Assembly: GCF_031143425.1 (NCBI RefSeq)
Contig: NC_090441.1
Coordinates: forward strand, 221,708,928 to 221,772,927
Length of the DNA stretch: 64,000 nucleotides
Source: Pleurodeles waltl
Lineage: Eukaryota > Chordata > Amphibia > Caudata > Salamandridae
Direction of reading: 5' to 3'
The notes beneath the pieces are model-generated. The model did not search any database, was not told where the DNA came from, and worked only from the letters and a program-made list of their open reading frames with translations. Each line of letters opens with the position of its first letter. Position 1 is the first letter of the stretch. The translations under genes and the position numbers were made by a program. Of the stretch, positions 33,701 through 46,761 are shown in pieces.

Positions 33701-33991
33701 CTTCTTTTCTACGAAGTGTAACTTGACAAATGCACCAACAGCAACCAGCCCTGTCTAAAATAAGTAATACACAAAGTGTGGCTTTATCACAAAGAGTTAT
33801 GTACTCAAAAACTATACCACTCACTTTCCTGAAAAAGCTAGACTCACCAGCAACTACTCTGCAAAGACACATAAATCAAAAATGGTATCCCACAAAAAAA
33901 AAAAAGAAAAGCAAATTAGACGTAAGACAACACAAATATGATTGTGCACAAATCTAAGGACAATTTCACACACAATCCTGCATTTAGTTAA
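33701..33991. other. Upstream flank of the piggyBac remnant
   Basis: Short AT-rich sequence with an A/AAG-rich run at about 33893-33915. No gene is visible. It ends at GTTAA (33987-33991), the probable left target duplication of the next repeat. Confidence 0.4.
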
Positions 33992-36900
33992 TGTGAGAAA
34001 GTAGCCTCTTTCTAGCCTTGTTAACCCCACTTTTGGCCTGTTTGTGAGTGTATGTCAGGGTGTTTTCACTGTCTCACTGGGATCCTGCCCGCCAGGGCCC
34101 AGTGCTCATAGTGAAAACCCTATGTTTTCAGTATGTTTGTTATGTGTCACTGGGACCCTGCTAGCCAGGACCGCAGTGCTCATTAGGTTGTGACCTATAT
34201 GTATGTGTTCCGTGTGTGGGGCCTAACTGTCTCACTGAGGCTCTGCTAACCAGAACCTCAGTGGTTATGCTCTCTCTGTACAAATTGTCACTAACAGGCT
34301 AGTGACCAATTTCACCAATTCATATTGGCATACTGGAACACCCTTATAATTCCCTAGTATATGGTACTGAGGTACCCAGGGCATTGGGGTTCCAGGAGAT
34401 CCCTATGGGCTGCAGCATTTCTTTTGCCACCCATAGGGAGCTCTGACAATTCTTACACAGGCCTGCCACTGCAGCCTGAGTGAAATAACGTCCACGTTAT
34501 TTCACAGCCATTTTACACTGCACTTAAGTAACTTATAAGTCACCTATATGTCTAACCTTTACCTGGTAAAGGTTGGGTGCTAAGTTACTTAGTGTGAGGG
34601 CACCCTGGCACTAGCCAAGGTGCCCCCACATTGTTCAGGGCAAATTCCCCAGACTTTGTGAGTGCGGGGACACCATTACACACGTGCACTACACCTAGGT
34701 GTAGCTTCACAATGGTAACTCCGAATATGGCCATGTAATATGTCTATGATCATGGAATTGCCCCCTCTATGCCATCCTGGCATTGTTGGCACAATCCCAT
34801 GATCCCACGGGTCTCTAACATGGACCCGGGTACTGACAAACTGCATTTTCAGGGGTTTCACTGCAGCTGCTGCCAACCCCTCAGACAGGTTTCTGCCCTC
34901 CTGGGGTCCAACCAGGCTTGGCCCAGGAAGGCAGAACAAAGGACTTCCTCAGAGAGAGGGTGTTACACCCTATCCCTTTGGAAAAAGGTGTTAAGGCAGG
35001 GGAGGAGTAGCCTCCCCCAGCCTCTGGAAATGCTTTCATGGGCACAGATGGTGCCCATTTCTGCATAAGCCAGTCTACGCCGGTTCAGGGACCCCTCAGC
35101 CCTGCTCTGGCGCAAAACTGGACAAAGGAAAGGGGAGTGAGCACTCCCCTGACCTGCACCTCCCCTGGGAGGTGCCCAGAGCTCCTCCAGTGTGCTCCAG
35201 ACCTCTGCTATCTTGGAAACAGAGGTGCTGCTGGCACACTGGACTGCTCTGAGTGGCCAGGGCTAGCAGGTGACGTCAGAGACTCCTTCTGATAGGCTCC
35301 TTCAGGTGTTTTTAGCCTATCCTCTCTCCTAAGTAGCCAAACCCTCTTTTCTGGCTATTTAGGGTCTCTGCTTTGGGGATTTCCTTAGATAACGAATGCA
35401 AGAGCTCATCAGAGTTCCTCTGCATCTCTCTCTTCACCTTCTGCCAAGGAATCGACTCCTGACCGCGCTGGAAGCCTGCAAAACTGCAACAAAGTTGCAA
35501 CGACGACTACTGCGACACTGTAACGCTGATCCAGCCGCCTTCTCGACTGTTTTCCTGGTGGTGCATGCTGTGGGGGTAGTCTGCCTCCTCTCTGCACTAG
35601 AAGCTCTGAAGAAATCTCCTGTGAGTCAAGGGAATCTTCCCCCTGCTACCGCAGGCACCAAAGAACTGCATCACTGGTCCTCTGGGTCTCCTCTCAGCAC
35701 AATGAGCGAGGTCCCTTGAACTCAGCAACTCTGTCCAAGTGACTCACACAGTCCAGTGACTCTTCAGTCCAAGTTTGGTGGAGGTAAGTCCTTGCCTCCC
35801 CACGCCAGACTGCATTGCTGGGAACCGCATCTTTTGCAGCTACTCCGGCTCCTGTGCACTTTTCCAGGATTTCCTTTGTGCACAGCCAAGCCTGGGTCCA
35901 CGGCACTCTAACCTGCATTGCACGACCTCCTGAGTTGTCCTCCGGCGGCGTGGGACTCTCTTGTGCAACTTCGGGTGAGCACCGTTTCACTCCTCTTTGT
36001 AGTGCCTGTTCCAACACTTTTGTGGGTTCTGCCTGCTTCTGAGAGGGCTCCTTGTCTTGCTGGGCGCCCCCTCTGTCCTCTTACGCAATTGGCGACATCC
36101 TGGTCTTTCCTGGGCCACAGCAGCATCCAAAAACCCTAACCACGGGCTTTGCAGCTAGCAAGGCTTATTTGCGGTCTTTCGGTGGGAAAACACTCCTGCA
36201 CAACTCTTCACGACGTGGGACATCCATCCTCCAAAGGGGAAGTTTCTAGCCCTTGTCGTTCCTGCAGAATCCTAAGCTTCTACTTCCTAGTAGCAGCTTC
36301 TTTGCACCCACAGCTGGCATTTCCTGGGCATCTGCCCACTCTCGACTTGATCGTGACTTTTAGACTTGGTCCCCTTGTTCCACAGGTACTCTAGTCTGGA
36401 AATCCATCGTTGTTGCATTGCTGGTGTTGGTCTTTCCTGCAGAATTCCCCTATCACGACTTCTGTGCTCTTTGGGGAACTTCAGTGCACTTTGCACTCAC
36501 TTTTCAGGGTCTTGGGGTGGGCTATTTTTCTAACCTTCACTGTTTTCTTACAGTCCCAACGACCCTCTACAAGGTCACATAGGTTTGGGGTCCATTCGTG
36601 GTTCGCATTCCACTTTTGGAGTATATGGTTTGTGTTGCCCCTATCCCTATATGTCCCCATTGCATCCTATTGTAACTATACATTGTTTGCACTGTTTTCT
36701 ATTGCTATACTGCATATTTTTGGTATTGTGTACATATATCTTGTGTATATTTGCTATCCTCATACTGAGGGTACTCACTGAGATACTTTGGCATATTGTC
36801 ATAAAAATAAAGTACCTTTATTTTTAGTATATCTGTGTATTGTGTTTTCTTATGATATTGTGCATATGACACTAGTGGTACTGTAGGAGCTTCACTCGTC

Positions 36901-37051
36901 TCCTAGTTCAGCCTAAGCTGCTCTGCTAAGCTACCATTATCTATCAGCCTAAGCTGCTAGACACCCCTCTACACTAAGAAGGAATACCTGGGCCTGGTGC
37001 AAGGTGTAAGTACCCCTTGGTACTCACTACAAGCCAGTCCAGCCTCCTACA
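33992..37051. repeat. 3 kb LTR-like repeat, complete copy
   Basis: Starts TGTGAGAAAGTAGCC and ends CCAGCCTCCTACA, thus TG...CA. The flanks GTTAA (33987-33991) and GTTCA (37052-37056) fit a 5-bp target duplication with one mismatch. It carries AATAAA-type signals near 36808 and no enzyme-coding frame. The best reading is a solo LTR of very large size; the partial copy at 1-2288 supports a dispersed family. The orientation of transcription is undecided because both strands have AATAAA near 36810. Confidence 0.8.
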
Positions 37052-37304
37052 GTTCACCATCTACAAACGTGTCATTCATGCATGACGACAATACTCCTTT
37101 GGAGTAAATTGTTTTTTCTTACCTAAAACATGCAACTACGCAAACCACAGGTCAACCACTGCCAAAACTACAATGAGCCACAGCGAAGGAAGCAAAAGCT
37201 TTGAACTAGAACACAAAGGAGAAGTAAACTGTTCACTAATCACAAATGCAAATAGCTTGCCAGTTGACAAACACTCTGCCACCAAACATTTAGAAATTCT
37301 TTCC

Positions 37305-38135
37305 TGTTGTCTAGTGGTCTCTGCCCCCTTTGGGGCAGATTGGCCTAAAAAAAACTAAGCCAATCCACCCCAAGGGGGGCAGAGATTGCCACCAGTACTG
37401 TGCTGAATCCCTTGCCAAAGGGCCCACCCCCCCAACCAAAATAAAAAGGAAACTAAAAAAATCCATGGCACCTTTAAAAATAATAGATGATCTGCACCCA
37501 AGTGGTTTAAATAATATTGGCCCCACATGGGGAGCGACCCCTGCCCAAGGGGCCACCCCCCACACAAAGCACACACACAAGATCCCTGGCACTAAGTGGA
37601 TTGCGCTCCCATTGGGGGCAGATGGGCCTAAAAAATATAGGCTGATCTGCCTCCAAGGGGGGCAGAACTGCCCAACAGTATTTTGTCCCCTTTAGGAGGT
37701 GACCCTTGCCAAAGGGGGTGCCCCAACACAAAACAACCAAAGGAAAAATAATCCCTGGCTTCTTGGGGGCAGATGGGCCTAAAAAAGTAGGCCAATCTGC
37801 TCCCAAGGGGGGCACAAATAGCATAAAATATATTGCCCCCTTTGGGGGACGACCCTTGCCCAAGGGGCTGTCCCCACACAAAACACACACACACACAAGA
37901 TCCCTGGCACTAAGTGGATTCTACCCCCTTGGGAGAAGATGGGCCTAGAAAAATAGGCTGATCTGCCCAACAGTGATTTGCCTCCTTTGGGGGGGCGACC
38001 CTTGCCCAAGGGGCAAACCCCCACACACAAAAAACACACAAAATCACAATTCTTGGCGTTACAGTGGCTTCCGCCCCCAAAAATAGGATGCCGATCTGCC
38101 CACAAGGGGGGCAGAAACAGCTAAAAACATTATGT
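37305..38135. repeat. ~155-bp tandem repeat array
   Basis: Five to six diverged units repeat the order 'cccctttgggggcagatgggcctaaaaaa...aggc(c/t)gatctgcc(t/c)(c/a)caaggggggcag' followed by a 'gaccc(c)ttgccaaggggc' block and 'acacaaaacacac'. Long minus-strand frames crossing it are by-products of the G/C-rich repetition. Confidence 0.8.
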
Positions 38136-38224
38136 AGGCATTGCGATTGGGCAGCAGGAATGCTGAAAGCGACATTCAGGGAAAGGAAAACCCTTTCCTT
38201 TCCCCCGATGCATCTTTTATTGCA

Positions 38225-38243
38225 ACCCCCCCCCCCCCCCCCC
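38225..38243 (+). repeat. Poly-C run
   Basis: An almost uninterrupted run of about 18 C, just after 'ttttattgcaa'. Could be a length-variable tract. Confidence 0.8.
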
Positions 38244-38424
38244 AGGCTGGAGGAGAAACTTACCTCTTTCTCCCTCAACTCGCAGGAAGCAAATGGCTTC
38301 CAACGCATCGGTGGCCTTTAATGATTTCAGATAGCGCTTCCCCCGAGGGCCTGGTGCAGGACTTAACAGTTATGTCCAGGGCACCAGAGCGGTGCTGCCT
38401 AGGACGTAAATGTTCAGTGTCAGG

Positions 38425-38715
38425 CACCCAACGGGTTACAAAGCAATATATCTACTTGTGCATATTGGATTTGTGTTGTTTTTCTCTTATTTTATTCAGA
38501 TACATATTATCTATTTTCTAAGCCTTTGTGGTGTATTTGTGTGATGCTTCACTGTGTTACTGAATGGTATTGCACAACTACTATAAACATTGCTTTCTAA
38601 ATTAAGCCTGTCTGCTCTGTGCCAAGCTACCAGAGGGTGAGCATAGGATAATTTGGACTGTGTTGTGATGTACCCTACTGCACACCTCTGCCAACCAGAG
38701 ACCCAATTTCTAACA
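38425..38715. repeat. LTR-like end fragment
   Basis: A non-coding block with 'ttctcttattttattcagataca', 'gtgatgcttcactgtgttactg' and an end 'ccaatttctaaca' at 38715, which resembles the terminal region of another dispersed newt-type LTR. Only this piece is present. Confidence 0.4.
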
Positions 38716-39261
38716 CAAATGAATGTTTTTTTAAAGACCTGTGAAATTCTCAGAAGAGGCTGAGATGAGATGAAATGCCATCCACTGTCCAGCCAGTCCA
38801 CAGGAGCTCAAGAACTGTGGGACAGATTTAATAGAAAATGCTGGTGTGTGGTGCTGCGCCAAATTTGGCAGCGTCGCGCACCACCATTTTCACAACTCAG
38901 GGATGGCATGCCCACAGTAACACCCATTGCACGCCCCTTCAAAGTGTTGAGTATGAAGGGGCCATATTTAAAAAGGGGTGTTAAGTCACAAAAAGTGGAG
39001 TGATGCTCTGGTGGCGCTAGGGGCTCTTGAATATACCCCTGTGTGTGTGAGGCAAGCTGCCTCAGTGAAGGCTGAGACATATGATGGGTGTGTATAAAGC
39101 ACTTTCTTTCCTATGGGTGTTGGACGACTGATCTCTGGGGTACCTACATTTGCATATCATTTCCACCTGGTGTGTTGTAAATGAAGACCATCATACACAC
39201 TTATCCACACTAGTGACATTGTGATCTGTGCCTGTCCCTTTGTGGATGGTGAACTTGTGTG
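38716..39261. other. Intergenic stretch without recognisable gene
   Basis: Contains a 'ggccatatttaaaaaggggtgttaag' word near 38960 that looks like the edge of a MITE, but no partner arm or duplication could be found. No coding signature. Confidence 0.4.
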
Positions 39262-39521
39262 TGAAGCTTCACACAGACATGCATACACAGAGACAGACAT
39301 ACATACGAACACACTCACACACACAAAGACACACAAAGACAGGCACACAGACAGACACACATAGGTAGCACCACACACAGGCAGACACACACATAAACAG
39401 ACACACACACAGGCAGACACACACACAAACAGACACACACACAGACACACAAAGGCACATACACACACAGAGATAGACAGACCGACACACACGCAGACAG
39501 ATACACACACAAACACATATG
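39262..39521 (+). repeat. ACACAGACAGACAC microsatellite
   Basis: About 260 bases of interrupted CA/CAGA dinucleotide and tetranucleotide repeats. The Val/Cys-rich frames on minus are artefacts of this composition. Confidence 0.9.
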
Positions 39522-40229
39522 TTTTCTCTGCGTGTCTCAATCACATCCATGAGGTGAAGGGTACACATCAGAGATCTGTTCCTCGTCTGAATTCTAGCAC
39601 ATCAGCTGCTGAAATGTGAAGGGTGAGAGCGACACCCCTCAAGGTGTTCAAGGGACAGAGGAAGCGGGCTATTGTTGCCCCACTCCTTTAGCTTTTTTCA
39701 AGGAATTTAGCACTTGTCCTAAAAGAAGGACTCATTTAAATCAATTTACCCTAAACAAGACCCTCGTGGGACTACCTGCACAGCAGGGTGGTAGTGCAGT
39801 GACGTAAAATGATGGGGCCCCTCGAAGGACTGTGGGCCCCTGAAGAGTTAGAGCGTGTGTCCCTGGGTTGATGCACTTCCACTGAAATGCTGAGAAGAGG
39901 TCAGTATTTGGCTACACAGCAGGTGAATCTCAGGCCTCGAGTTGAGGGTAGAGGCAGGTAGGTGGATTCTGCACACTTTTTTCACATGGCTGACGCTGTC
40001 TACCCTGCAAATAATGTGGGCCCCACAGAAATATGCTTGTGCTGGTGTAATTTTTGTGGACACTGGGACACATTCAGCAGCGCCTGCACGTTGTCTGCTT
40101 TCCGAGCAGGGACATACAGGCGGGGAAGGGGCTTGTCAGATTCCAAAGCATGCACTGTAAGAAGGTCAGATGGCTTGAGCTCTCTCAATATGTACATCAA
40201 TTAAGATTTAAATACAACTATTTTGTTTT
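39522..40229. other. Intergenic stretch without recognisable gene
   Basis: Only short frames with no family signature. No repeat that I can delimit. Confidence 0.4.
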
Positions 40230-40720
40230 ATATCTTTTATAGCACTTTAGCACTACCCATCCCAATGCAGGGTGTAAGAGCACTTTACATCACACGTATA
40301 TATTATGCATTGACAATAACTCTTGTGTGTACATAAATGTACAGAATATATAACATAAGACAGTGAGGGTCACAGGGCATAGGAGTCACATGTCCTGCTC
40401 AGCTCACTGTAACCCACAATTTATGAACTGCAACTAACAAAAGGATCTCAGTGTTAAAAGCAGTAACCCACTTACCCATTCACATAAAATAAAAATATCT
40501 TATCTGCGTTTTACAGAATGTACTTTACAGGAGACAAATTAACTCTCTATGCTACTTTGATTCAAAATTGGGACTAGACAAAACACAGATATCTCTCTCC
40601 AGCAATTGAGTTAACCTCCAAAGTGATCTTACCATTACTATTAGACCCTGAGACTTAGTTGGCACACAAAGATCTCTGCAGCAGGTACCTCAACTAGAAA
40701 ATATATTTTAACACCTCAGG
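40230..40720 (+). repeat. Dispersed repeat family R1, copy 2
   Basis: Homologous to the reverse complement of 60683-61090 over several hundred bases ('tattgtcaatgtata/gcattgacaataa', 'aacaaaaggatctc', 'agtaacccact', 'cataaaataaaaat', 'gcgtgttac', 'tactttgcagg', 'ctctgtgcta'). More distantly related to 4885-5170. Non-coding, type unknown. Confidence 0.7.
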
Positions 40721-40767
40721 TGCCCTGGACGAGCTGGTCTCGCTCTCGGCCATGGTTGCCGTAGGCA

Positions 40768-41801
40768 CTGTCCAAAAAACACGTCTGATTTCAATGTAAG
40801 AATTTGATGTGTCCACGTTGCCTTTTGGGGCATTTCCTGACCCTGGCACTAGGCCCATCAACACAAGTGAGGTACTGTTTTTATCGGGAGACTTAGGGGA
40901 ACACTGGGTGGAAGGAAATTTGTTGCTCCTCCCAGATTCCTGAACTTTCTATCACCAAAATGTGAGGGAAAGGTGTTTTCTTTTGTCAAATGTTTAGGTT
41001 TGCAAAGGATTCTGGGTAAAAGAACCTGGTGAGAGCTCCACAAGTTACCCCATCCTGGGTGCCCCTAGTTGTCTAGTTTTTAAAAATGCACAGGTTTGGT
41101 AGGTTTTCCTAGGTGCCGGCTGAGGTAGAGACCAAAATCCACTGCTAGGCACTTTCCAAAAAACACGTCAGATTTCAATGTAAAATTTTGATGTGTCCAC
41201 GTTGCCTTTTTGGGGTGTTTCCTGTCACGGGCAATAGGGCTACCAACACAATTGAGGTGCCATTTTTATCAGGAGATAGTTCGGGGAATGCTGGGCAGAA
41301 GGAATTTTGTGGCTCCTCTCAGACTCCAGAACTTTCTATCACGGAAATGTGAGGAAAACTTTTTTTGTTTGCCAAATTTTGAGGTTTGCAAAGGATTCTG
41401 GGTAACAGAACCTGATGAGAGCCCCACAAGTCACCCCATCCTGGATTTCCATAAGTGTCTAGTTTTAAAAAAAACACAGGTTTGTAGTTTTCTCTAGGTG
41501 CCTGCTGAGCTAGAGGCCAAAATCCAACGCTAGGCACTTTGCAAAAAACACGTCAGATTTCAATATAAAAATGTGATGTGTCTATGTTGAGTTTCCTGCT
41601 GCGGGCATTAGGCCTACCCACGCAAGTGAGGTACCATTTGTATCGTGAGACTTGGGGGTACACAGAATAGAAGAACAAGTGTTATTGCGCCTTGCTGAAT
41701 TCAGAACTTTGTCTACTTTTCAGAAATGTTTAACTTTCCAGGATCCAGCATTGGTTTTACATCCATTTCTGGCACTAACTGGAAAGAGGCTAAAAATAGT
41801 A
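40768..41801 (+). repeat. ~385-bp tandem repeat, left part
   Basis: Three units begin at about 40772, 41156 and 41541, each with 'aaaaaacacgtc(t/a)gatttcaat', 'gatgtgtccacgttgcc', 'tgaggt(a/g)c(c/t)', 'ggtttgcaaaggattctgggtaa' and 'ccccatcctgg'. The series is interrupted by the MULE at 41811 and resumes at 58172. Confidence 0.85.
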
Positions 41802-42043
41802 AAAATGGGGGGGAAACACCCTGAACAAAGATTGTTGTTAAGGCCGACCTGCCTTAACAGCGAGTATTAGACCACTAGTTAGTCTGTACCACAAGGTACA
41901 GAATAACTACTGCCTTAACAACGAATTTTCCTAAAGAACGAATGCTGCAACAACTTTAATGGTGGAAGAATGAATTTTAAGGTAAGAATTTGTTTTAGAT
42001 TATTATAGTTTTTTGTTTGCATAATATTTATTTGTTAGGTAAA

Positions 42044-42044
42044 A

Positions 42045-42090
<46 letters not shown>

Positions 42091-42095
42091 TTGTA

Positions 42096-42147
<52 letters not shown>
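42044..42147 (+). repeat. (TA)n microsatellite
   Basis: Two long AT dinucleotide runs separated by 'tttatatttgtatgtgtgtgtg'. Tyr/Ile frames through it are meaningless. Confidence 0.95.
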
Positions 42148-42148
<1 letters not shown>

Positions 42149-42179
42149 GTGTTTTTTTTAATTTTTCTGTATATATGGT

Positions 42180-43640
42180 TTGAATACTGTGCATTAAGGG
42201 GTAGGATATATGGGATGTAGGGGTTATGGGAAGGGAAGTGTATTAATACTCAGGTATTAATTTAAACACTTGAGTATTAAATGAGGAATGTAGTGGAATT
42301 AGGGGTGGTATATACGGTACATAGGGTTTATGGGCAGGGGGTTGTATTAATATGTGTTGGGTTAAGGAGCGGGATGTATGGGATGCGGGGGGAGTGTATC
42401 AATACTTGGGTATTTATTTAAAAAAAATATATATATAGAAAAATATGCTGTGGAGTAAGGGGTTGCATATTTGGGATGTAGGGCTTATGGGAGGGGAAGA
42501 CTAGTAGTAATTAGGGACTAATTATTGTGTTAAGGAGTGGGATGTCTGGGATGCAGGGGTTATGGGTGGGGAAGTGTTTTAATACTTAGGTATTAATCAA
42601 AATACTTGGGTATTATTATTATTATTATATATTATAATTATTATTTGTTGATTAAAGGAATAAATGTTGCTGTAGAATTAGTGGCGGGATATATGGAATT
42701 TAGGGGTTGTGGGTGGGGAAGTGTATTAATGTGTATTGGGCTGAGGAGCGGGATGTATGGGATAGAGGGGTTATAGGTGGGGAAGTGTATTAATACATAT
42801 GTATTAATTAAAATACTTGGGTATTATTTTTCTTATTATTATTATTATAATTATTTTTTGTTGATTAAAGAAATAAATGTTGCTGTAGAATTAGTGGCGG
42901 GATATATGGGATTTAGGGGTTGTGGGTCGTGAAGTGTATCATTGTGCATTGGGGTAAGGAGCGGGATGTATGTGATAGAGGGATTATGGGTGGGGAAGTC
43001 TTTTAATACTTAGGTGTTTATTTAAATATTTTATTCTTTTTTATATTTAAAAAATATGCTGCAGAGTAAGGAGTTGTATATTTGGGATATAGTGGTTATG
43101 GGAGGGGAACAGTAGTAGTACTTAGGGACTAATTATTGGGTTAAGGAGTGGGATGTGTGGGATGCTGGGGTTATGGACGGGGGAGTGTATTAATACCTAG
43201 GTATTGATTAAAATATTTGGGTATTACTATTATTATGATTTTTTTTTATTTATGGTTTTAAAAAAATTGCTGTACAATTAGTGGCGGGATATATGGGATT
43301 TAGTAGTTGTGGGTGGGGAAGTTTATTAGTATGTATTAGGCTAAGGAGTGGGATGTATGGGATGGAAGGTGGGGAAGTGTATTTATACTTGGGTATTTAT
43401 TTTAATGTTTTATTATTTTTTTATATATAAAAAAATATGGTGTGGAGTAAGGGGTTTGGATATTTGGGATGTACAGCTTATAGGAGGGGAAGAGTAGTAG
43501 TACCCAGGTATTATTTTAATTACTTTATGTTTTTTATAGTGCTTTAAAACATAAATAAACATGTATTGAACTTCAGTGTGGAATATGTAGGATTTAGGGG
43601 TCTTTAGTGGGGAACTGTGTTGATGGTTTGGTATTAATTT
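42180..43640 (+). repeat. AT-rich minisatellite of the MULE
   Basis: Units of roughly 150 and 300 bp repeat 'taaggagcgggatgtatgggat', 'ggggttatgggtggggaagtgtattaata' and 'cttgggtattattattatt', with 'aaataaatgttgctgtagaattagtggcgggatatatggga' as an alternate half-unit. At least five higher-order copies with indels. Non-coding. Confidence 0.8.
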
Positions 43641-45382
43641 TAACAATTATGTTATGATTTTTGTTTTATGATTTGTTTAGTGGTAAATGGGACAGGATAT
43701 ATGGTATCTGTTTGTTATGGTTGGAAAATGTAATTTATATTTAAGCTTTATAGGTAATATTTGTGTTGGTTTTTTTTTTAATTTATTTTGTGTATTTTAA
43801 TTAAATATATTTGTTTTGTTTTTTAAAAAGAATATACTTGTGTATTATTTTAATGTTCAAACTTTAATTAGTTTGGTTAATATGCAAAACGTTTTTAAAT
43901 TTGTTACTAATTATTTGTTTTATTTATTGAATTTGTACTATTTTTCTATTGTTTATATATTTTTTAATTGTTGTAATTTCTTTTTGCAGTGGAAATGATA
44001 TTTTTTAGGGGGAATTACATATATTTATATGTGTGTATAATATGTTTGAATTTACTTTTTTTCATTTATAATTTAATAATATATTTGAAAGAAATATTTA
44101 TGTGTTTTTTACAGTTAATTATTTTTTAAAATGAAGTGAGAGAAGATATGTTTGGTCTTTTTATTTTTGTGTTATTGTATTATAGTTAAAAAAAAACGTG
44201 CACCATTTCTTCATATTTTTTCATGCAAATACATTTTAAAAAAAATAAAAACAGATTATGACAACTTTTGAAAATGTTTATTTTTTTTTATAACAACTTT
44301 AAAAAAATACAGATTTGTTTTTTAAACATAAATATAATTTTACTTATTTTTACAAAATTTTACAAAAATTATTTATATTTTTTTTATACTTTTTTTGTGG
44401 TATTGTTCTATTTATTCCATTATTTCCTATGTAAGAAATAGTCAGTTTTCTATTTTTACTGGTTTCCTCTGTTTACGTAGGTCATGTGTCTATTTCTTCA
44501 TTCTGGGGAGCGTTGCGGTCAAGACTGGATGGAAGAAGACACCTTGCTCGAGTAAGTTAAGTTAAATTATTTTTAATATATGTTTTAGGGTATTTTTATT
44601 AAAGAGGTAGGTATCGGAGGTACTTTCAAGTTAGGGAGTAGCGTTTCGAAGCTGCATATGTTAATAATTTTTATGTTTTTTTCCTGTACAGGTTACTTAT
44701 CGATTGCAGTGTTATTAAAAAAAATGTTTAGCAATTTTTTGTTTAGCAATAGTTATAATGTTAATGTTATAAAAATGTGATGCTGATCTATGTTATATTT
44801 CAGTGATAGATGGAGTTGGCAGTTTTTTTTGCAAAAAATTGTATTTATTGTATCTTACTGTTATTCGTATTTGTTTATTTTTGCCATAGATTTCTTTTTT
44901 GTTTGTTTTCTTGTCTTAATGCTGTATTTTTTTTTTAAATTAGTATATCTCTAGTATGTGAGTTATGCTTTTTCTAAGTTTTAGGGAGAAAATGTTTTTT
45001 TTCTGGCCTTATGTAGAATATTGTGCTTCACATACTTTGTACTTGGATAAAAAGTTTGTTATAATTATTTTTGGTACCGTTGTTATCATGTACATATGTT
45101 TATTTTTTATCATATATTTTGTATTATGAATGGTAATTTTTGGGGTGATTTTTTTTTTTTTTTTCTACAGGTCAAAATGCCTTACCTATATGAAAGAAGA
45201 TAAATATTTCTACAGGGAGAGATGCAGAGATGGTCGTATTGTTACATTAAGACAAGAAAACACCCGTAGGTAGGAACTTTTGTGTTTTGGGAATAATTTG
45301 GTATAAAGAATGTTTCAACAATTTCAATTTAATTAATGGTGTTTTGGAAACTGACAAGTAATAGTGAGTTTGTTAATTGTTG
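43641..45382. other. AT-rich internal region of the MULE
   Basis: T-rich sequence with many homopolymers. A CTGCAG-like stretch and 'tgtgtctatttcttcattctgggg' near 44490 break the monotony. There is no coding frame that I recognise and no clear repeat. Confidence 0.45.
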
Positions 45383-46761
45383 TTAGTAAGTTAGTATATA
45401 TGCTAGACTGTCTAGGTAGTCTGAAGGCACCATTAAAGGGAATTCTTGTATTCCTGGCAATATGTTTTCTGAAATTTGTTTTTTTTTTTGGGTTGTGTGT
45501 GGGTTCAGGCTATATGATAGTGATTGAACAAGCCTAATTTCTTGGAAACTTTGCTCCTTTTTCAAAATTTCCAGGAAATGATACAGGTTTAGGTGGGGTT
45601 TTCTGATTGCTTTGTTGATGGAGTTGTGCCATCCCTTAATGGCATTATTAGTCTTTGCTCCATCTTCTAAACAGGTCATGTAGCAGTTCCACCACTGTAT
45701 AGGAATTCTTGGTTTTCTTCTGCGACCTGATCTGTTTAGGGGTCCAATCCATGTTTCTTCGAAATAATTTAGTAATGGTGCCAATTTGTCTTCATTTATT
45801 GTGTAATAGTTAGATTCTGTCATTATTGTGTAATATTGATCTACTTTATCAGGTGGTACAAAGCATAATGCAGTTAGTTTTCTTAATTCAAATTGGAGTA
45901 TACAGTCTGAAAAATATTCTCTACTTAAGGATGATTTTTGTATTCAACACCAATATGCCTGTGAAAAGTGGAAAAAACATCCTTGTATTTGTGTTTCTGG
46001 ATATATTTTTATTATTGTGTTTATCATTGAAAGTTCAAAGTCAATTATCACTTTTCTATGTGTTTTATTCATTGTTTTGGTTCTGATTACTGATCAAAAT
46101 TCATTGTAAGTAGAGGAATGTTTGTCAGGTAGTAATGCATATACGAGGCGGATTGTGGTGTTATTTTTTGTAGCATGTGTAGTGTAAATTTGGTTGAATG
46201 GATGTGGTGTTGATTTAAATGTTCCATCCATCACCCAAATTTCACTATTTTGTAGGATTAGTAAGTTGCGGTTTTTACTAAAGATTAAAATTCTTTTTTG
46301 AGGGTTTTCATTGTCGTATATTAGGAATTCTTCATTGAAGAAGGTAAGTTTTAGTTCTGGTGCGATGTTAATATCTGCATGGGATTTTGGTGTCACATGT
46401 TGGGGGTTACTTGCCAGTTTTTCTCATTGGAACATTCGTCTAAGGTTTTGTATTGAAGCCATGCTACCTGCAACCTGTTCGGGAATTGATTGCGCTACTG
46501 CCATTAGCACCTGTCCGCAGGATTCATTGGAGGTCCGTGCAAACTGTTTTATTTTTTGTATATTTTCTCATACTTCTATTTCCATTGCAGAGGCAGAGTG
46601 GTTATGCTCTGTTGTCCTAACAACTGCAATGTGAAGAGAAGTATTGTACACACCTCCAATGACTTCTGAGTCTTATCTCTGCAATAAAGATACCCTTCAA
46701 ATTTAAGGAGTTGATGTCCTGTGCGTGACGTCACATAACTTGCTCCACCCTGTGAGGCCAT
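45383..46761 (-). pseudogene. MULE transposase with FLYWCH zinc finger
   Basis: ATG at 46761 starts a FLYWCH-type finger (SRTGHQLLKFEGYLYCR, then WRCV and EHNH). Further on come FLIYDNENPQKRILIF, SEIWVMDGTFKSTP (first catalytic Asp) and YALLPDKHSSTY (46094-46396). Next are IDFELSMI and QGCFFHFSQAYW (about 46055-45960), and finally RIPIQWWNCY and TNNAIKGWHNS (45383-45823). Order and spacing fit animal MULE transposases. Lesions include stops near 46555, 46440 and 45960 and a shift near 45940. In the TNNAxxGWH box a Lys stands where Glu is usual in the family. Dead copy. Confidence 0.88.

Noticed and set aside
37311..38308. Minus-strand Gly/Pro-rich frames as genes
   Set aside because: They follow the ~155-bp GC-rich tandem repeat and change frame from unit to unit.
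39157..39568. Cys/Val-rich frames as a secreted protein
   Set aside because: Translation of a CA/CAGA microsatellite.
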